DNA of 64,000 nt. Source: Polyangium sp. 6x1. Its GTDB lineage: Bacteria; Myxococcota_A; Polyangia; Polyangiales; Polyangiaceae. The notes beneath the pieces are model-generated. The model saw nothing but the letters and a program-made list of their open reading frames with translations. It did no database searches and was not told where the DNA came from. The first letter of the stretch is position 1. Each line of letters begins with the position of its first letter. The stretch lies in the NCBI RefSeq assembly GCF_029946515.1, contig NZ_JARZHH010000037.1, forward strand, positions 46,130-110,129, written 5' to 3'. The position numbers and the translations under genes are program-made. Positions 21,206-30,381 of the stretch are shown here, in pieces.

Positions 21206-23542
21206 CTAGTCCTCCTCGCTCGCCGCCATCATTTCGTAGAGCTCCGCCTCCGAGGGGCGCCCTTCGGCCCGCGCCGTCTCTGCGAGCCGCTCGAGCACCG
21301 CGCGCTTGCGCGGCCAAAGCTCGCGTCGGACCTCCTCGCCACCCTCCTCGATGCGCGCGGAGAGGAGCGCGAAGAGCTCGAGATCCCGGCCAAGCCGCGC
21401 GAGCGCGTCGGCGAGGCGGAGCGCGACCTCGTGATCGTGCGGGTTCGCGCGCAGCTTGTCGGTGAGGCGCTCGACGAGGAGCTCGTCGTTCTCGTCTTCC
21501 TCCTCGTTCGTGGGCGCCTCGTCCATCGGGCGAGCGGCCTCCACCGAGGGCGCAGGAGGCGTGAAGGAAGGCGCTCGATCGGACGGCGCGATCTCCTCGA
21601 CGGGGACAGGCGGAGGCGCGGCCTGGGGCGGCGGCGCGACGCGGCCGAGCTCGGTCGAGAGGCGACGGAAGGCGGCGCCGATCTGGCGATCCCGCGGGCG
21701 CAGACGGATCGCGACGCTGAGGTGGCGCTGCGCGGCCCGCAGATCGCCACGAGCGTTTTCTTCGATGTCGGCGGCCTCGACGAGCATCGCGGCCACAGCC
21801 GCGGCGCGATCGGGATCGTCCGGAGAAACCGCCTCGGCCGCTTCGCGCAGGCGCGCGAGCGCGAGCGAGGCGCCCGCGAGATCCCCGAGCTCGGCGCGCC
21901 ACCGACCTTCGAGCGCGCGCGCCTCCGCGGTCTGCACGAGCCCCGGCGGGATCGCACGGACCCGCGCGATCGCGGCCGGGCGATCGGAAGCATGCTCGAC
22001 GAGCGCACGCGCGAGCTCGATCTCGACCGAAGGCAAGGTGCGCCCCGCGCGCGCGGCGAGCGAGGCGGCGCGCGCGAGCAGATCCAGGGCGCGCCGGCCT
22101 TCCCCTGCGGCGCGCAGCGAGAGCGCGAGCCCGAGCGCCGCTTCGGGGCTGTCGGGCGCGTACCGGAGCGCCCGCTCGAACAACACGCGCGCCTCGGCCA
22201 CGTATCCGCGCGACAGGAACGCGTCGGCCGCGCGGCTCCAGATGCGGTGTCGCGCCTCGGGCCCGCGGGCCGCGGCTTCGAGGTGCTCGGCGTCGGTCCG
22301 CGCGCCTTGCGCGTCCCCCACGTCGAGCCGCGCCTCGATCCGCGCCCAGCGCGCGTCCTCGAGCATCGGAGAGCGCACGACGGCTTGATCCAGCGCATCG
22401 AGCCGCGTCGCGAGCTCCGACGAGATCCGCGCGACCTCGAGCCACACGAGCGCCGCGAGCGGACCAAACGCCTCGGCGTGCGCGGCGCGGGAAAACGCCG
22501 CGATCGCCCCGCCTTCGTCGCCGATCGCCGCGAGGAGCGCGCCGCCGAGCAGGCCCGCGTCGATCGCCGGGATCGCGTCGACCAGCGTCGAGAGCGCGGC
22601 CTCGGCCCGCTCGCCCTCGGCGACGTCGATCCACGCGATCCGCGAGGAGATCTCGGGGTGCCGCGGCGCGCGCTCCAGCGCGAGCAGATAACGCCGGCGC
22701 GCCTCTTCGAGATCACCCGAGGCCGCGATCGCATCCGCGTCCGCCGTGAGCTCAGCCTGCTCGATCGCGCGGATCGTCGCTGCCACGAGCGCGGGCGGCG
22801 ACGCGGTGGCGTCGGCGCGCAGGGACAAACGCATCTCCTCCACGGCTGGCGCTTCCCACCGCGCGCCATGCACCGACGGGGCGCGCGCGCCGGCCGCCGG
22901 CATCACGTGCCGGACGAGCGACGCAACGGCGTCGGGCAGGATCACCGCGCTGCCTGCGAGGCGCCCGAAGGGCCGACAAACCTCGGCCATCACGCGCAAG
23001 GCGAGCACGTGCGGCGGCGCGCCCAGGCCCACGCCGCGCGCGCGCTCGGGCACGAGCCGCACGTCTCGCTCGTTCGGCGCGATCACCACGTCGAACGCGA
23101 GCGCCGCGCGCCCGAGCCGCATCCCCACGCGGAGCCCCATCTCGGTCGCGACGATCCCGACCTCGGGCGTCCCTTCCCCGAGCACGCCCCGCGCGCGCGG
23201 CGCCGCGAACGCCGCGAGATCCTCGGTCCTCGTCGACACGCCGAGCCGCCCGAGCACGCCGCGCCGATGCCGAAACCGCGTCACGCCGCCCGTGAGATCC
23301 ACCGGAAAACGCACGCTCGGCAGGGAGATCGCGAGCTCGTCGACGACGAGCGGCCCTACCGCGAACGGGGCGTCGAGCTCGATCGAGAGCGTGCCTCGCT
23401 GCACCGAGAGCAGCAGGATCGGCCGATCCGTCGGGCGAGGCTTCGCCTCCGCGCTGCTGCTCCCCGTCGTCGTGGGGACGCGGAGCGGCTCAGCGCGTCC
23501 GAAGGGGCGCGCACGCCCACCCGGCCCGACACCAAAAGCCAC
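21206..23542 (-). CDS. Large TPR-like helical-repeat protein
   Basis: From residue 280 to about 640 the sequence is a continuous array of helical pairs with TPR spacing (e.g. GDLEEARRRYLLALERAPRH, GYVAEARVLFERALRYAPDS). A Pro/Glu-rich linker and one more repeat pair (ANPHDHEVALRLADALARLG) end the protein. The N-terminal 250 residues are beta-rich and not recognised (ILLLSVQRGTLSIELDAPF). The open frame continues to 23650, but its first codons lie inside the terminator of the upstream gene, so I place the start at GTG 23542 (778 residues). The role is probably scaffold or protein-protein binding. Confidence 0.6.
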   Translation of the reverse strand: MAFGVGPGGRARPFGRAEPLRVPTTTGSSSAEAKPRPTDRPILLLSVQRGTLSIELDAPFAVGPLVVDELAISLPSVRFPVDLTGGVTRFRHRRGVLGRLGVSTRTEDLAAFAAPRARGVLGEGTPEVGIVATEMGLRVGMRLGRAALAFDVVIAPNERDVRLVPERARGVGLGAPPHVLALRVMAEVCRPFGRLAGSAVILPDAVASLVRHVMPAAGARAPSVHGARWEAPAVEEMRLSLRADATASPPALVAATIRAIEQAELTADADAIAASGDLEEARRRYLLALERAPRHPEISSRIAWIDVAEGERAEAALSTLVDAIPAIDAGLLGGALLAAIGDEGGAIAAFSRAAHAEAFGPLAALVWLEVARISSELATRLDALDQAVVRSPMLEDARWARIEARLDVGDAQGARTDAEHLEAAARGPEARHRIWSRAADAFLSRGYVAEARVLFERALRYAPDSPEAALGLALSLRAAGEGRRALDLLARAASLAARAGRTLPSVEIELARALVEHASDRPAAIARVRAIPPGLVQTAEARALEGRWRAELGDLAGASLALARLREAAEAVSPDDPDRAAAVAAMLVEAADIEENARGDLRAAQRHLSVAIRLRPRDRQIGAAFRRLSTELGRVAPPPQAAPPPVPVEEIAPSDRAPSFTPPAPSVEAARPMDEAPTNEEEDENDELLVERLTDKLRANPHDHEVALRLADALARLGRDLELFALLSARIEEGGEEVRRELWPRKRAVLERLAETARAEGRPSEAELYEMMAASEED

Positions 23543-23599
23543 GCGCCCTAGCCTACCAAAGAGGCGCGCGGTACCGCGAATTTCCGAATGGAAAGAAGC

Positions 23600-23645
23600 T
23601 TCGAAAGGCAAACGGCCCCCGGGCTCGTTCGCCCGAGGGCCGCGT
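23600..23645 (-). terminator. Terminator of the mlaC-like gene
   Basis: CGGCCCCCGGGC (23613-23624) pairs with GCCCGAGGGCCG (23631-23642), with one mismatch and a six-base loop. On the minus strand the hairpin is followed by GTTTGCCTTT. It lies about 25 bases past the mlaC stop. Confidence 0.75.
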
Positions 23646-23666
23646 TTCATGGGGTCGGAAGGCGCT

Positions 23667-24263
23667 TCAGACGTCGCCCTTCGCGAGCTTGTCCTTCATC
23701 TTCTTGATGAGCGCCGGGAAGCCGTCTTTCTTGACGATCTTGGTGAACTGGGAGCGGTAGCTCGACACCAGGCTCACGTCGTCCGTGATGATGTCCTTCA
23801 CCCGCCAGGCGCCGTTTTTCTCGGCCATCACGTAGGCGATCTCGACCGGCTCGCTGCGCGCGTCCGTCTTCGACACGGCGCGCGTCTTCACCACGATCGC
23901 GTCGCCCTTCTTCTCCTCGGCCGTGTACTCGATGTTGAAATTGAGCGTCTTCTTGAGGTTTCGCTCGTACGACTTGCGGACGAGCTGCTTCAAGAGGGCG
24001 CTGAACTCGGCCTTTTCAGCGTCGGTCCGGGCCGCCCACTCGGATCCGAGCGAGGCCTCGGCGAGCGCCTGATAATCGAGCAGCTCGTCGAACATCGCGC
24101 TGATCTTCGCGTCGTTCGAGGGCTTCTTGAGGAGTTCGAACAAGGCCGTCTGCTTGGCCTTCACCACGTCCGTCGCCGCTCCGGCATGCGCGAGGCCCGC
24201 GGCGCCCGCGAGCGACAAGGCGAACGACAAGACCAACGCGCCGACAAAGTTCGTTCGTTTCAC
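23667..24263 (-). CDS. MlaC/Ttg2D-family phospholipid-binding periplasmic protein
   Basis: The 198-residue form starts at GTG 24263, which has AGGAGGAG about eight bases before it, and begins VKRTNFVGALVLSFALSLAG, a good signal peptide. The mature domain shows MlaC features: FDELLDYQALAEASLG, FSALLKQLVRKSYERNL, then paired strands ending WRVKDIITDDVSLVSSYRSQ. MlaC proteins shuttle phospholipids between outer and inner membrane for the Mla ABC transporter. No mlaA, mlaD, mlaE or mlaF gene is nearby, so this copy is an orphan here. A terminator follows. Confidence 0.85.
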   Translation of the reverse strand: MKRTNFVGALVLSFALSLAGAAGLAHAGAATDVVKAKQTALFELLKKPSNDAKISAMFDELLDYQALAEASLGSEWAARTDAEKAEFSALLKQLVRKSYERNLKKTLNFNIEYTAEEKKGDAIVVKTRAVSKTDARSEPVEIAYVMAEKNGAWRVKDIITDDVSLVSSYRSQFTKIVKKDGFPALIKKMKDKLAKGDV

Positions 24264-24461
24264 GTTCCAGCTCCTCCTGCCTTCACCGTCGATCGCCGCC
24301 CGGGCGTCGCGGAACTGCAGGCAGACGTCCATGCCCCCCGTTTATTCACCTTCCGTGCCACCCGCCGGATCTAGTCGATTTCAGCGTCCGATGTCAGCTC
24401 TGTGAACGGGCGGCCACGACACGCGTGGCGCCTCTGTCGCTCGCGAGGCACCATCGAGCGC

Positions 24462-24695
24462 ATGAAGCGCCGCCCGATCCTCCTCGCAGCGGGGCTCGCC
24501 GGCGCGATCGGCTTCTTCGGCCTCGGCTGGGTCGCGTCGCGCGGGTTTTCGCCCTCGGAGGCGCCGTCCGCGTCCGACGCGCCCGACGCCGGCCCGCGCG
24601 ACCCGATCCTGCTCCTCGACGCCTCGTCCATCGTGCTGCTCCCGGACGCCTCGCTCCGGATCACTCCGCCGGTCGCGCCCTTCGAAGAGCCCTGA
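24462..24695 (+). CDS. Small single-pass membrane or exported protein
   Basis: A possible 77-residue gene starting MKRRPILLAAGLAGAIGFFG. It has one hydrophobic segment at residues 6-25, followed by a Pro/Ser/Asp-rich tail ending RITPPVAPFEEP. The ribosome binding site is poor and the product matches no family I know. It ends four bases before the PilS-like gene on the opposite strand. It is kept because the start gives a proper membrane anchor and the alternatives in this space are worse. Confidence 0.4.
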   Translation: MKRRPILLAAGLAGAIGFFGLGWVASRGFSPSEAPSASDAPDAGPRDPILLLDASSIVLLPDASLRITPPVAPFEEP

Positions 24696-24699
24696 TTGC

Positions 24700-26007
24700 T
24701 CAGCCCAGCGCGAGCGCGAGCTCCGGCGAAGTCGGGATCCGCACGCGAAATGTCGTGCCCTTGCCGGGCTCGCTCTCGACTTCGATCGTGAAACCGTGAT
24801 CGTCGAGGATCCGCTTCACCACCGCGAGGCCGATGCCCATGCCCTGCGATCGCGTCGTGAAGAACGCGTCGAAAAGCCGCTCCCGCGCCTCCGGCGGGAT
24901 CCCCGCGCCGTGGTCCTCCACCGCGAGCACGACCGCGCCGCCCGCGTCCGCCTCGACACGCACGATCACCTCGGCGCCCGCGGAGCTCGCCTGGATCGCG
25001 TTGCGCAGGAGGTTCCACACGACCTGCCGCATCTGCGCCGTGTCGGCCACGATCTCGAGCGAATCCGGCCCCACGTAGCGCAAGGGGACGTCGCGGCCGC
25101 GGCCCGATTTCCCTGCGAGAATCACGACGTCGCGCGCGATCGCGGCGAGATCCGTCGGCGCCTTCGAGGGCGCGCGCGGGCGCGAGACGTCGAGCATGTC
25201 GGTCACGAGCTCGTTCAGGCGCGTCGTCTCCCGCTCGATGATCGCGCAGAGCGCTTCATCCTCGGGCCCGATCGATCCACCCGTGCGGAGCAGCTCGATG
25301 GAAGCCACGATCGATCCGAGCGGGTTTCGGATCTCGTGCGCGAGCCCCGCCGCGAGCCTGCCGAGCGCCGCGAGCCGCTCGGCTTGCTCGGCGCGCGCCG
25401 TCGCCACGACGAGCCGTCCACCCGTGACGCGCAGGCGCTCGGCCAGGTAACTGCCGAGCAGCGCGACGACGCTCATCGCGAGCAGGTTCAAGACGAGCGG
25501 GAACGCGACCTCCGACCAGTCCGTCGCATACGCTTCGAGCGGCTGATCGGGCGGCGGCTTCAGGTAGCCCTGCACGAGCAGCATGCAGAGCAGCGCGTAC
25601 GACGAGGCGCCCGCGATGAGGCCGATGAGCGCGCCACGAAGGCCGAGCAGGATCGCGCCGCAGAGACACGAAAAGCCGTAGAGCGAGGTCGCGCCGCTCG
25701 TCGCGCCGCCGGAGACGTAGACGATCATCGACCACGCGATCTGGTCGACGAACATCTGCCCGTACGCGAGCAGCGGGAGGCCCTTGCCGAGCCGCAGCAC
25801 CGCGGCGTAGACGCCCGTGAGGGCGAACGCGGCCGCGAACGTGAGCATCGCGATCCGGCTCGAATCGGCGCGCGTGCCGATGCCGCCGAGGTAGATCGTG
25901 GTCATCACGACGAGCACGATCGTGAGGACGATCAGGCGCAGCCCCGTGAGCCACGCGAAGCGGACCGCGAACGAGCTCTCGGCGCCGTCGCGGAGACCGA
26001 GCTTCAT
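24700..26007 (-). CDS. PilS-like membrane histidine kinase
   Basis: The 435-residue product has an N-terminal membrane domain with six or more hydrophobic segments (residues 20-195). A HisKA domain follows with LAAGLAHEIRNPLGSI (phospho-acceptor H224), then a HATPase domain with QVVWNLLRNAIQAS, EDHGAGIPPEAR and GMGIGLAVVKRIL. No PAS domain is visible. The start overlaps the stop of pilC (ATGA), so the two are coupled. PilS kinases control type IV pilus genes through PilR, but no pilR or pilin gene lies within this window's side of the operon. The assignment to PilS rests on the membrane layout and pilC linkage. Confidence 0.8.
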   Translation of the reverse strand: MKLGLRDGAESSFAVRFAWLTGLRLIVLTIVLVVMTTIYLGGIGTRADSSRIAMLTFAAAFALTGVYAAVLRLGKGLPLLAYGQMFVDQIAWSMIVYVSGGATSGATSLYGFSCLCGAILLGLRGALIGLIAGASSYALLCMLLVQGYLKPPPDQPLEAYATDWSEVAFPLVLNLLAMSVVALLGSYLAERLRVTGGRLVVATARAEQAERLAALGRLAAGLAHEIRNPLGSIVASIELLRTGGSIGPEDEALCAIIERETTRLNELVTDMLDVSRPRAPSKAPTDLAAIARDVVILAGKSGRGRDVPLRYVGPDSLEIVADTAQMRQVVWNLLRNAIQASSAGAEVIVRVEADAGGAVVLAVEDHGAGIPPEARERLFDAFFTTRSQGMGIGLAVVKRILDDHGFTIEVESEPGKGTTFRVRIPTSPELALALG

Positions 26008-27227
26008 CACTCGCCCTTGATGTTGCCTGCCAGGCTGAAGATCGGGAGGTACATCGAGATGAGCACCACCCCGACGACCACGCCGACGACGACCATGAGC
26101 AAAGGCTCGAGCAAGGACGTCAACGCCGAGACCGCGACGTCGACCTCCTCCTCGTAGAAGTCGGCGATCTTGTTCAGCATCGTGTCGAGCGCGCCGGTCT
26201 GCTCGCCGACGGCCACCATCTGCACGACCATGCCGGGGAAGACTTTGATCTCCTCGAGCGGCTCGGCCATGTTCTTGCCCTCGGAGATCTTGACCCGCGC
26301 GTAGACGAGGCCCTCCTCGATGATCACGTTGCCCGCGGTCTTCGCCACGATGTCGAGCGCGTCGAGGATCGGCACGCCCGAGCCGAGCAAGGTGCCGAGC
26401 GTCCGCGTGAACCGCGCGACCGCGATCTTCTGCATCACCGGCCCGAAGATCGGCAGCTTCAGCATGAGCCTGTGCACCATGCGTTTGCCCTTCGGGGTTC
26501 GGTAGAACCGGATCGAGCCGAACACGAGGCCGATGCTGCCGACGATCGTGAAGGGCAAGGCGCTGACGAACGCGCGCGACGTCGCGATGACCGCCTTCGT
26601 CAGCCCCGGCAGCGCGTCCTTCGCGCCGAACTCCGCGAACATGCCTTCGAAGGCCGGGATCACGAAGGTCATCAGCACGACGATGACCACGATCATGATG
26701 ATGATGACGGCCGTCGGGTACGCCATCGCGCCGCGCACCTGGCGCGCGAGCTTCGCGCGCTTCTCGATGTAGCCCGCGAGGCGGTTCATGATCGTGTCGA
26801 GGATGCCGCCCACCTCGCCGGCCTGAACGAGGTTCACGAAGAGCTCGTCGAAGATCTTCGGGTGCCGCCGCAGCGAGTCGCTGAACGTCGCGCCCTGCTC
26901 GACGCTGTTCTTGATGTCGCGCAGCGCGACCTGGAAGCGCGGGTTCGGCTCCTGGTTCGCGAGGATGTCGAGGCACTGCACGAGCGGCAGACCCGCGTCG
27001 ATCATCGTCGCGAACTGGCGCGTGAACTTGACGAGGTCCTGCGAGGTGACGCCCGACCCGATCGTGACGTTCTTGAAATCGAGGCCCTTGCGCTTCGCCG
27101 TGATCTTCGTCGGGTTGAGCTGCAAGCCGCGCAGGCGGGTCTGCACGGCGGCCTCGTTCTCCGCATCCATCACGCCCTTTCGGACCTCACCGGTCCTGGC
27201 GCGTGCTTCCCATGCAAACTCGGCCAT
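26007..27227 (-). CDS. pilC: Type IV pilus inner-membrane platform protein PilC
   Basis: The 406-residue product has two GspF/PilC domains. It starts MAEFAWEARARTGEVRKGVM, with TSQDLVKFTRQFATMIDAGL and EVGGILDTIMNRLAGYIE in the first half. The transmembrane block IIIMIVVIVVLMTFVIPAFE and the second domain follow (ARFTRTLGTLLGSGVPILDA, then VAVGEQTGALDTML). The C-terminal membrane helix is near 380-400. PilC connects the assembly and retraction motors to the pilus base and supports S-motility in myxobacteria. The start at 27227 is chosen for homology to the usual N-terminus; the open frame runs 19 codons further upstream. Confidence 0.92.
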   Translation of the reverse strand: MAEFAWEARARTGEVRKGVMDAENEAAVQTRLRGLQLNPTKITAKRKGLDFKNVTIGSGVTSQDLVKFTRQFATMIDAGLPLVQCLDILANQEPNPRFQVALRDIKNSVEQGATFSDSLRRHPKIFDELFVNLVQAGEVGGILDTIMNRLAGYIEKRAKLARQVRGAMAYPTAVIIIMIVVIVVLMTFVIPAFEGMFAEFGAKDALPGLTKAVIATSRAFVSALPFTIVGSIGLVFGSIRFYRTPKGKRMVHRLMLKLPIFGPVMQKIAVARFTRTLGTLLGSGVPILDALDIVAKTAGNVIIEEGLVYARVKISEGKNMAEPLEEIKVFPGMVVQMVAVGEQTGALDTMLNKIADFYEEEVDVAVSALTSLLEPLLMVVVGVVVGVVLISMYLPIFSLAGNIKGE

Positions 27228-27406
27228 GGTTTCTTGCTCGACTCCCGGCCTACCAGGATAAGGGGCGAGCGCGCTCGGGGTCAAAGACGCGGCACGTTCG
27301 ACCGAATCGCGAGATCGTTGACACCCCTCCTCCAGTCCACGCTTGGGGGCTACGCTCGGACGAGCCGAGCTACGCCCCCAAACCCCCGGACTTGATCCGC
27401 ACCGCC

Positions 27407-28549
27407 ATGAAGAACGCCGCCCCCGCCATCGACCTCACGGCCGCCGCGCGCCTCGTCGTGGACGATCACCACGCCGCGCCGTGCGCCGTGGTCGCCGCCG
27501 CCAAGCGAACGAGCGCAGGCTGGATCCACGGCGCAGGCGCGGCGGGCGCGCTCTCGTTCGAGGAGGGCGCGCCGCTCGCCGACCTCGATACGCCCTTCGA
27601 TCTGGCCTCGGTCACGAAGCCCATCACCGCGCTCGTGATGGCCCGGCTCGTCCGCCATGGTTCGCTCGCCCGCTCCGAGCCGCTCGCGGATCTCGTGCCG
27701 ACGCTCGCGAACACGCGGTCCGCGCACGCCTCGCTCGATCTGCTCTCGGCCCATCGCGCGGGCCTCGACGCCCACGGTTCGCTCTACGGCCCGCTCGTGC
27801 GAGGCGAGGCCGTCGACGTCGAGGCCGCGCTCGTCATGGCCGCGAACGCGAGGCGCGAAGACTGTACGGGCGATCCGCCGCCGGAAGGTTTTTCGCCTGT
27901 TTACAGTGACCTCGGATACGTCCTTCTCGGCGTGGCGCTCGCGCATCGGAGCGGGCTCGATCTCGACGCGCTCGTGACGCGGGAGGTCACGGGGCCGCTC
28001 AGTCTCGCGATCGGATCGGCGCGCAGCCTCCGTTCGAAAGACCCTTCGTTTGATGCGCGTGTCGCGCCGACCGAGATCGTCCCGTTCCGCGACGGGCTCG
28101 TGCGGGGCGCCGTGCACGACGAGAACGCCTGGGCGCTCGTGGGTCACGCGTCCGCGGGGCACGCGGGGCTCTTCGGGGACGCGCGCTCGGTCGCGCGGCT
28201 CGGGATCGCCTTGCTCGAAGCGCTCTCCGGCCATCGACGCGATTTCCTCGCCCCCGACGATCTCGCGCCGCTCGTCCGGCCTCGCCCGGGCGGATCGCTC
28301 CTCGCGGGCTTCGATCAGCGCAGCGGCGACGATCCGAGCTCCGGCGCGCGGCTCGGGCCGCGGACCTTCGGCCACCTCGGCTTCACGGGCACGAGCCTCT
28401 GGGTCGATCCGGACGCGGGTTTCGTCGGCGTTTTGCTCACGAACCGGGTCCACCCGACGCGCACCGCCCTCGCGATCCGGCGCGCCCGACCGGCCGCCTA
28501 CGACGCCATGTTCGACGCGATGGTGGAGGCCTCGCGAGCCGCGGGATAA
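27407..28549 (+). CDS. Serine hydrolase of the beta-lactamase/penicillin-binding (class C-like) family
   Basis: The 380-residue product carries the active-site SVTK (Ser68, Lys71) preceded by FDLAS, the second-motif region YSDLGYVLLG, and a late HLGFTGTSLW motif, typical of the AmpC/esterase EstB group. Family members are D-aminopeptidases, esterases, peptidoglycan carboxypeptidases or beta-lactamases. There is no signal peptide, so a cytoplasmic esterase or amidase is more likely than antibiotic resistance. It is divergent from pilC and ends nine bases before the ABC1 kinase gene. Confidence 0.85.
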   Translation: MKNAAPAIDLTAAARLVVDDHHAAPCAVVAAAKRTSAGWIHGAGAAGALSFEEGAPLADLDTPFDLASVTKPITALVMARLVRHGSLARSEPLADLVPTLANTRSAHASLDLLSAHRAGLDAHGSLYGPLVRGEAVDVEAALVMAANARREDCTGDPPPEGFSPVYSDLGYVLLGVALAHRSGLDLDALVTREVTGPLSLAIGSARSLRSKDPSFDARVAPTEIVPFRDGLVRGAVHDENAWALVGHASAGHAGLFGDARSVARLGIALLEALSGHRRDFLAPDDLAPLVRPRPGGSLLAGFDQRSGDDPSSGARLGPRTFGHLGFTGTSLWVDPDAGFVGVLLTNRVHPTRTALAIRRARPAAYDAMFDAMVEASRAAG

Positions 28550-28558
28550 GCTCCCCCC

Positions 28559-30325
28559 GTGTCGGAAGGCGCACCGTCCCTCCAGGAACAGCCGCGCGCG
28601 AGCATCCTCGCGCCCGCGCCGAAGGCGCCTTCGAAGCCCGCGAAGCGAAGCGCCGGACCGCGCGGCATCAGGCCGAAGGGACGGCAGAGCTATCGTTTCA
28701 TCCGCGCCTACTACACGACGTTCGTCGTCCTCGGCAGCTACCTCTGGTTCTTCTTCCTCGGGCGCTGGTTCGGGCAAACGTGGCTCGACGCGCGCATGGC
28801 CGACGTGCACGGGCGCAACGCGCGCCGCGTGCTCTCCACGATCGTCGAGCTGCAAGGCCTGTTCATCAAGGTCGGGCAGCTCCTCAGCATCATGGCGAAC
28901 TTCCTGCCCGCGCAGTTCCGCTCGGGCCTGGAGGCGCTGCAGGATCAGGTCCCGCCGCGGCCGTACCGCGAGATCGCCGAGCGCATCGAGCGCGAGCTCG
29001 GCAAACCCGTCGGCGCGCTCTTCGATCGGTTCTGCGAGGAGCCGATCGCGAGCGCCTCGCTCGGCCAGGTGCACGAGGCGTGGCTCAAGAACGGCGCGCA
29101 CGTCGCGGTGAAGGTCCAGCACCGCGACATCGACGAGATCGTGCGGCTCGATCTCACCACGATCCGCCGCATCATGCAGATCGTCAGCATCTTCGTCCCC
29201 GTGCAGGGCCTGGACGCCTACTACCACCAGGTCCGCTCGATGATCCTGGAGGAGCTCGATTTCCAGAGCGAAGCGCGGAACATCACGCGCATCGCCGACA
29301 ACTTCCTCCGCGATCCCACGGTGCGCTTCCCGCGCCCGATCGAGGGCTACTGCACGAGCCGCGTGATGACGACGGACTTCGTGCCCGGCGTGAAGATCGG
29401 CGACATCGCCGCGCTCGACGCGCGCGGCGTCGATCGCAAGGCGCTCGCGCGCAAGGTCGTCCAGGTCTTCTGCCAGCAGATCTTCATCGACGGCGTCTAC
29501 CACGCCGATCCGCACCCCGGGAACATGCTGGTCGGCGACGACGGCGCGCTCGTCCTGCTCGATTTCGGCGCCGTCGCAGAGCTCTCGCCGCAGATGCGCG
29601 AGGGCATCCCCGAGTTCTTGGAGGGCGTGATCCGGCGCGACACCGACCAGCTCATCAAGGCCATGCGCAAGATGGGCTTCCTCTCGCGCACGGACTCGCC
29701 CGACGTGAGCGAGAAGGTCATCGAGTTCTTCCACCAGCGCTTCCAGGACGAGGTGAAGATCGACACCTTCAACTTGAAGGACATCAAGCTCGATCCGCAG
29801 AAGGGCATCGAGAGCCTCGTCGATCTGCGCAAGATGAACATCGGCCTGAAGGAGCTCTCCGGCGCCTTCCACATCCCGCGCGACTGGGTCCTGCTCGAGC
29901 GCACGATCCTCCTGCTCACGGGGCTCTGCACGCAGCTCGATCCCGAGCTCTCGCCGATGGAGGTCATCCGGCCTTACCTGCAGGACTTCGTGCTCGGCAA
30001 CCGCGACTGGGCGCAGATCGCGGTCGAAGCGGCGAAGGACATGGCCCTCAAGGCCATCACGATCCCCGAGGATCTCCGTAAATATCTGAACCGCGCGAAC
30101 CGCGGCGAGTTCGAGCTTCGCGTCAAGGGCCTGCCGGGCGCGGCCCGGCTCGTCTACACCGGGATCCGGCAGCTCATCTACACGTCGATCGGCATCGCCT
30201 CGGGCTTCGCCGCGTTGCAGCTCCACCTCGCCGGCCAGCCGCAGCTCGCCCGGTATTGCCTTTACGGCGCCGCGGGCGCGGGCGTGCTCCTCCTCGGAAG
30301 CATCCTGTTCGCGCGGCCGAAGTAG
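28559..30325 (+). CDS. ABC1/AarF (UbiB-like) atypical kinase
   Basis: The 588-residue product starts at GTG and has the family marks: LFIKVGQLLSIMANFLP (KxGQ motif), PIASASLGQVHEAWLKNG (Ala-rich loop), AVKVQH, YHADPHPGNMLV (catalytic loop) and LLDFGAVAEL (metal-binding DFG). Two hydrophobic segments at the C-terminus (about 545-585) anchor it to the membrane. UbiB-type proteins support quinone synthesis or lipid handling using ATPase activity. It probably shares a transcript with the preceding serine hydrolase; no ribosome binding site is evident in the nine-base gap. Confidence 0.9.
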   Translation: MSEGAPSLQEQPRASILAPAPKAPSKPAKRSAGPRGIRPKGRQSYRFIRAYYTTFVVLGSYLWFFFLGRWFGQTWLDARMADVHGRNARRVLSTIVELQGLFIKVGQLLSIMANFLPAQFRSGLEALQDQVPPRPYREIAERIERELGKPVGALFDRFCEEPIASASLGQVHEAWLKNGAHVAVKVQHRDIDEIVRLDLTTIRRIMQIVSIFVPVQGLDAYYHQVRSMILEELDFQSEARNITRIADNFLRDPTVRFPRPIEGYCTSRVMTTDFVPGVKIGDIAALDARGVDRKALARKVVQVFCQQIFIDGVYHADPHPGNMLVGDDGALVLLDFGAVAELSPQMREGIPEFLEGVIRRDTDQLIKAMRKMGFLSRTDSPDVSEKVIEFFHQRFQDEVKIDTFNLKDIKLDPQKGIESLVDLRKMNIGLKELSGAFHIPRDWVLLERTILLLTGLCTQLDPELSPMEVIRPYLQDFVLGNRDWAQIAVEAAKDMALKAITIPEDLRKYLNRANRGEFELRVKGLPGAARLVYTGIRQLIYTSIGIASGFAALQLHLAGQPQLARYCLYGAAGAGVLLLGSILFARPK

Positions 30326-30362
30326 AGGCTTCGCGCTTTCCCCCGTTGACGGTGGCCCAGGA

Positions 30363-30378
30363 CGAACGTCAACGTTCG
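30363..30378. promoter_or_regulatory. Short perfect palindrome before a start codon
   Basis: CGAACGT-CA-ACGTTCG is a 7-bp inverted repeat three bases before the ATG at 30382, with TTGACG at about 30345 upstream. It could be an operator or a small RNA hairpin hiding the start. There is no other evidence. Confidence 0.3.
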
Positions 30379-30381
30379 CGC

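Noticed and set aside
23543..23650. Upstream extension of the TPR-like gene to an ATG at 23650
   Set aside because: These codons overlap the terminator hairpin of the mlaC-like gene, so translation from there is unlikely.
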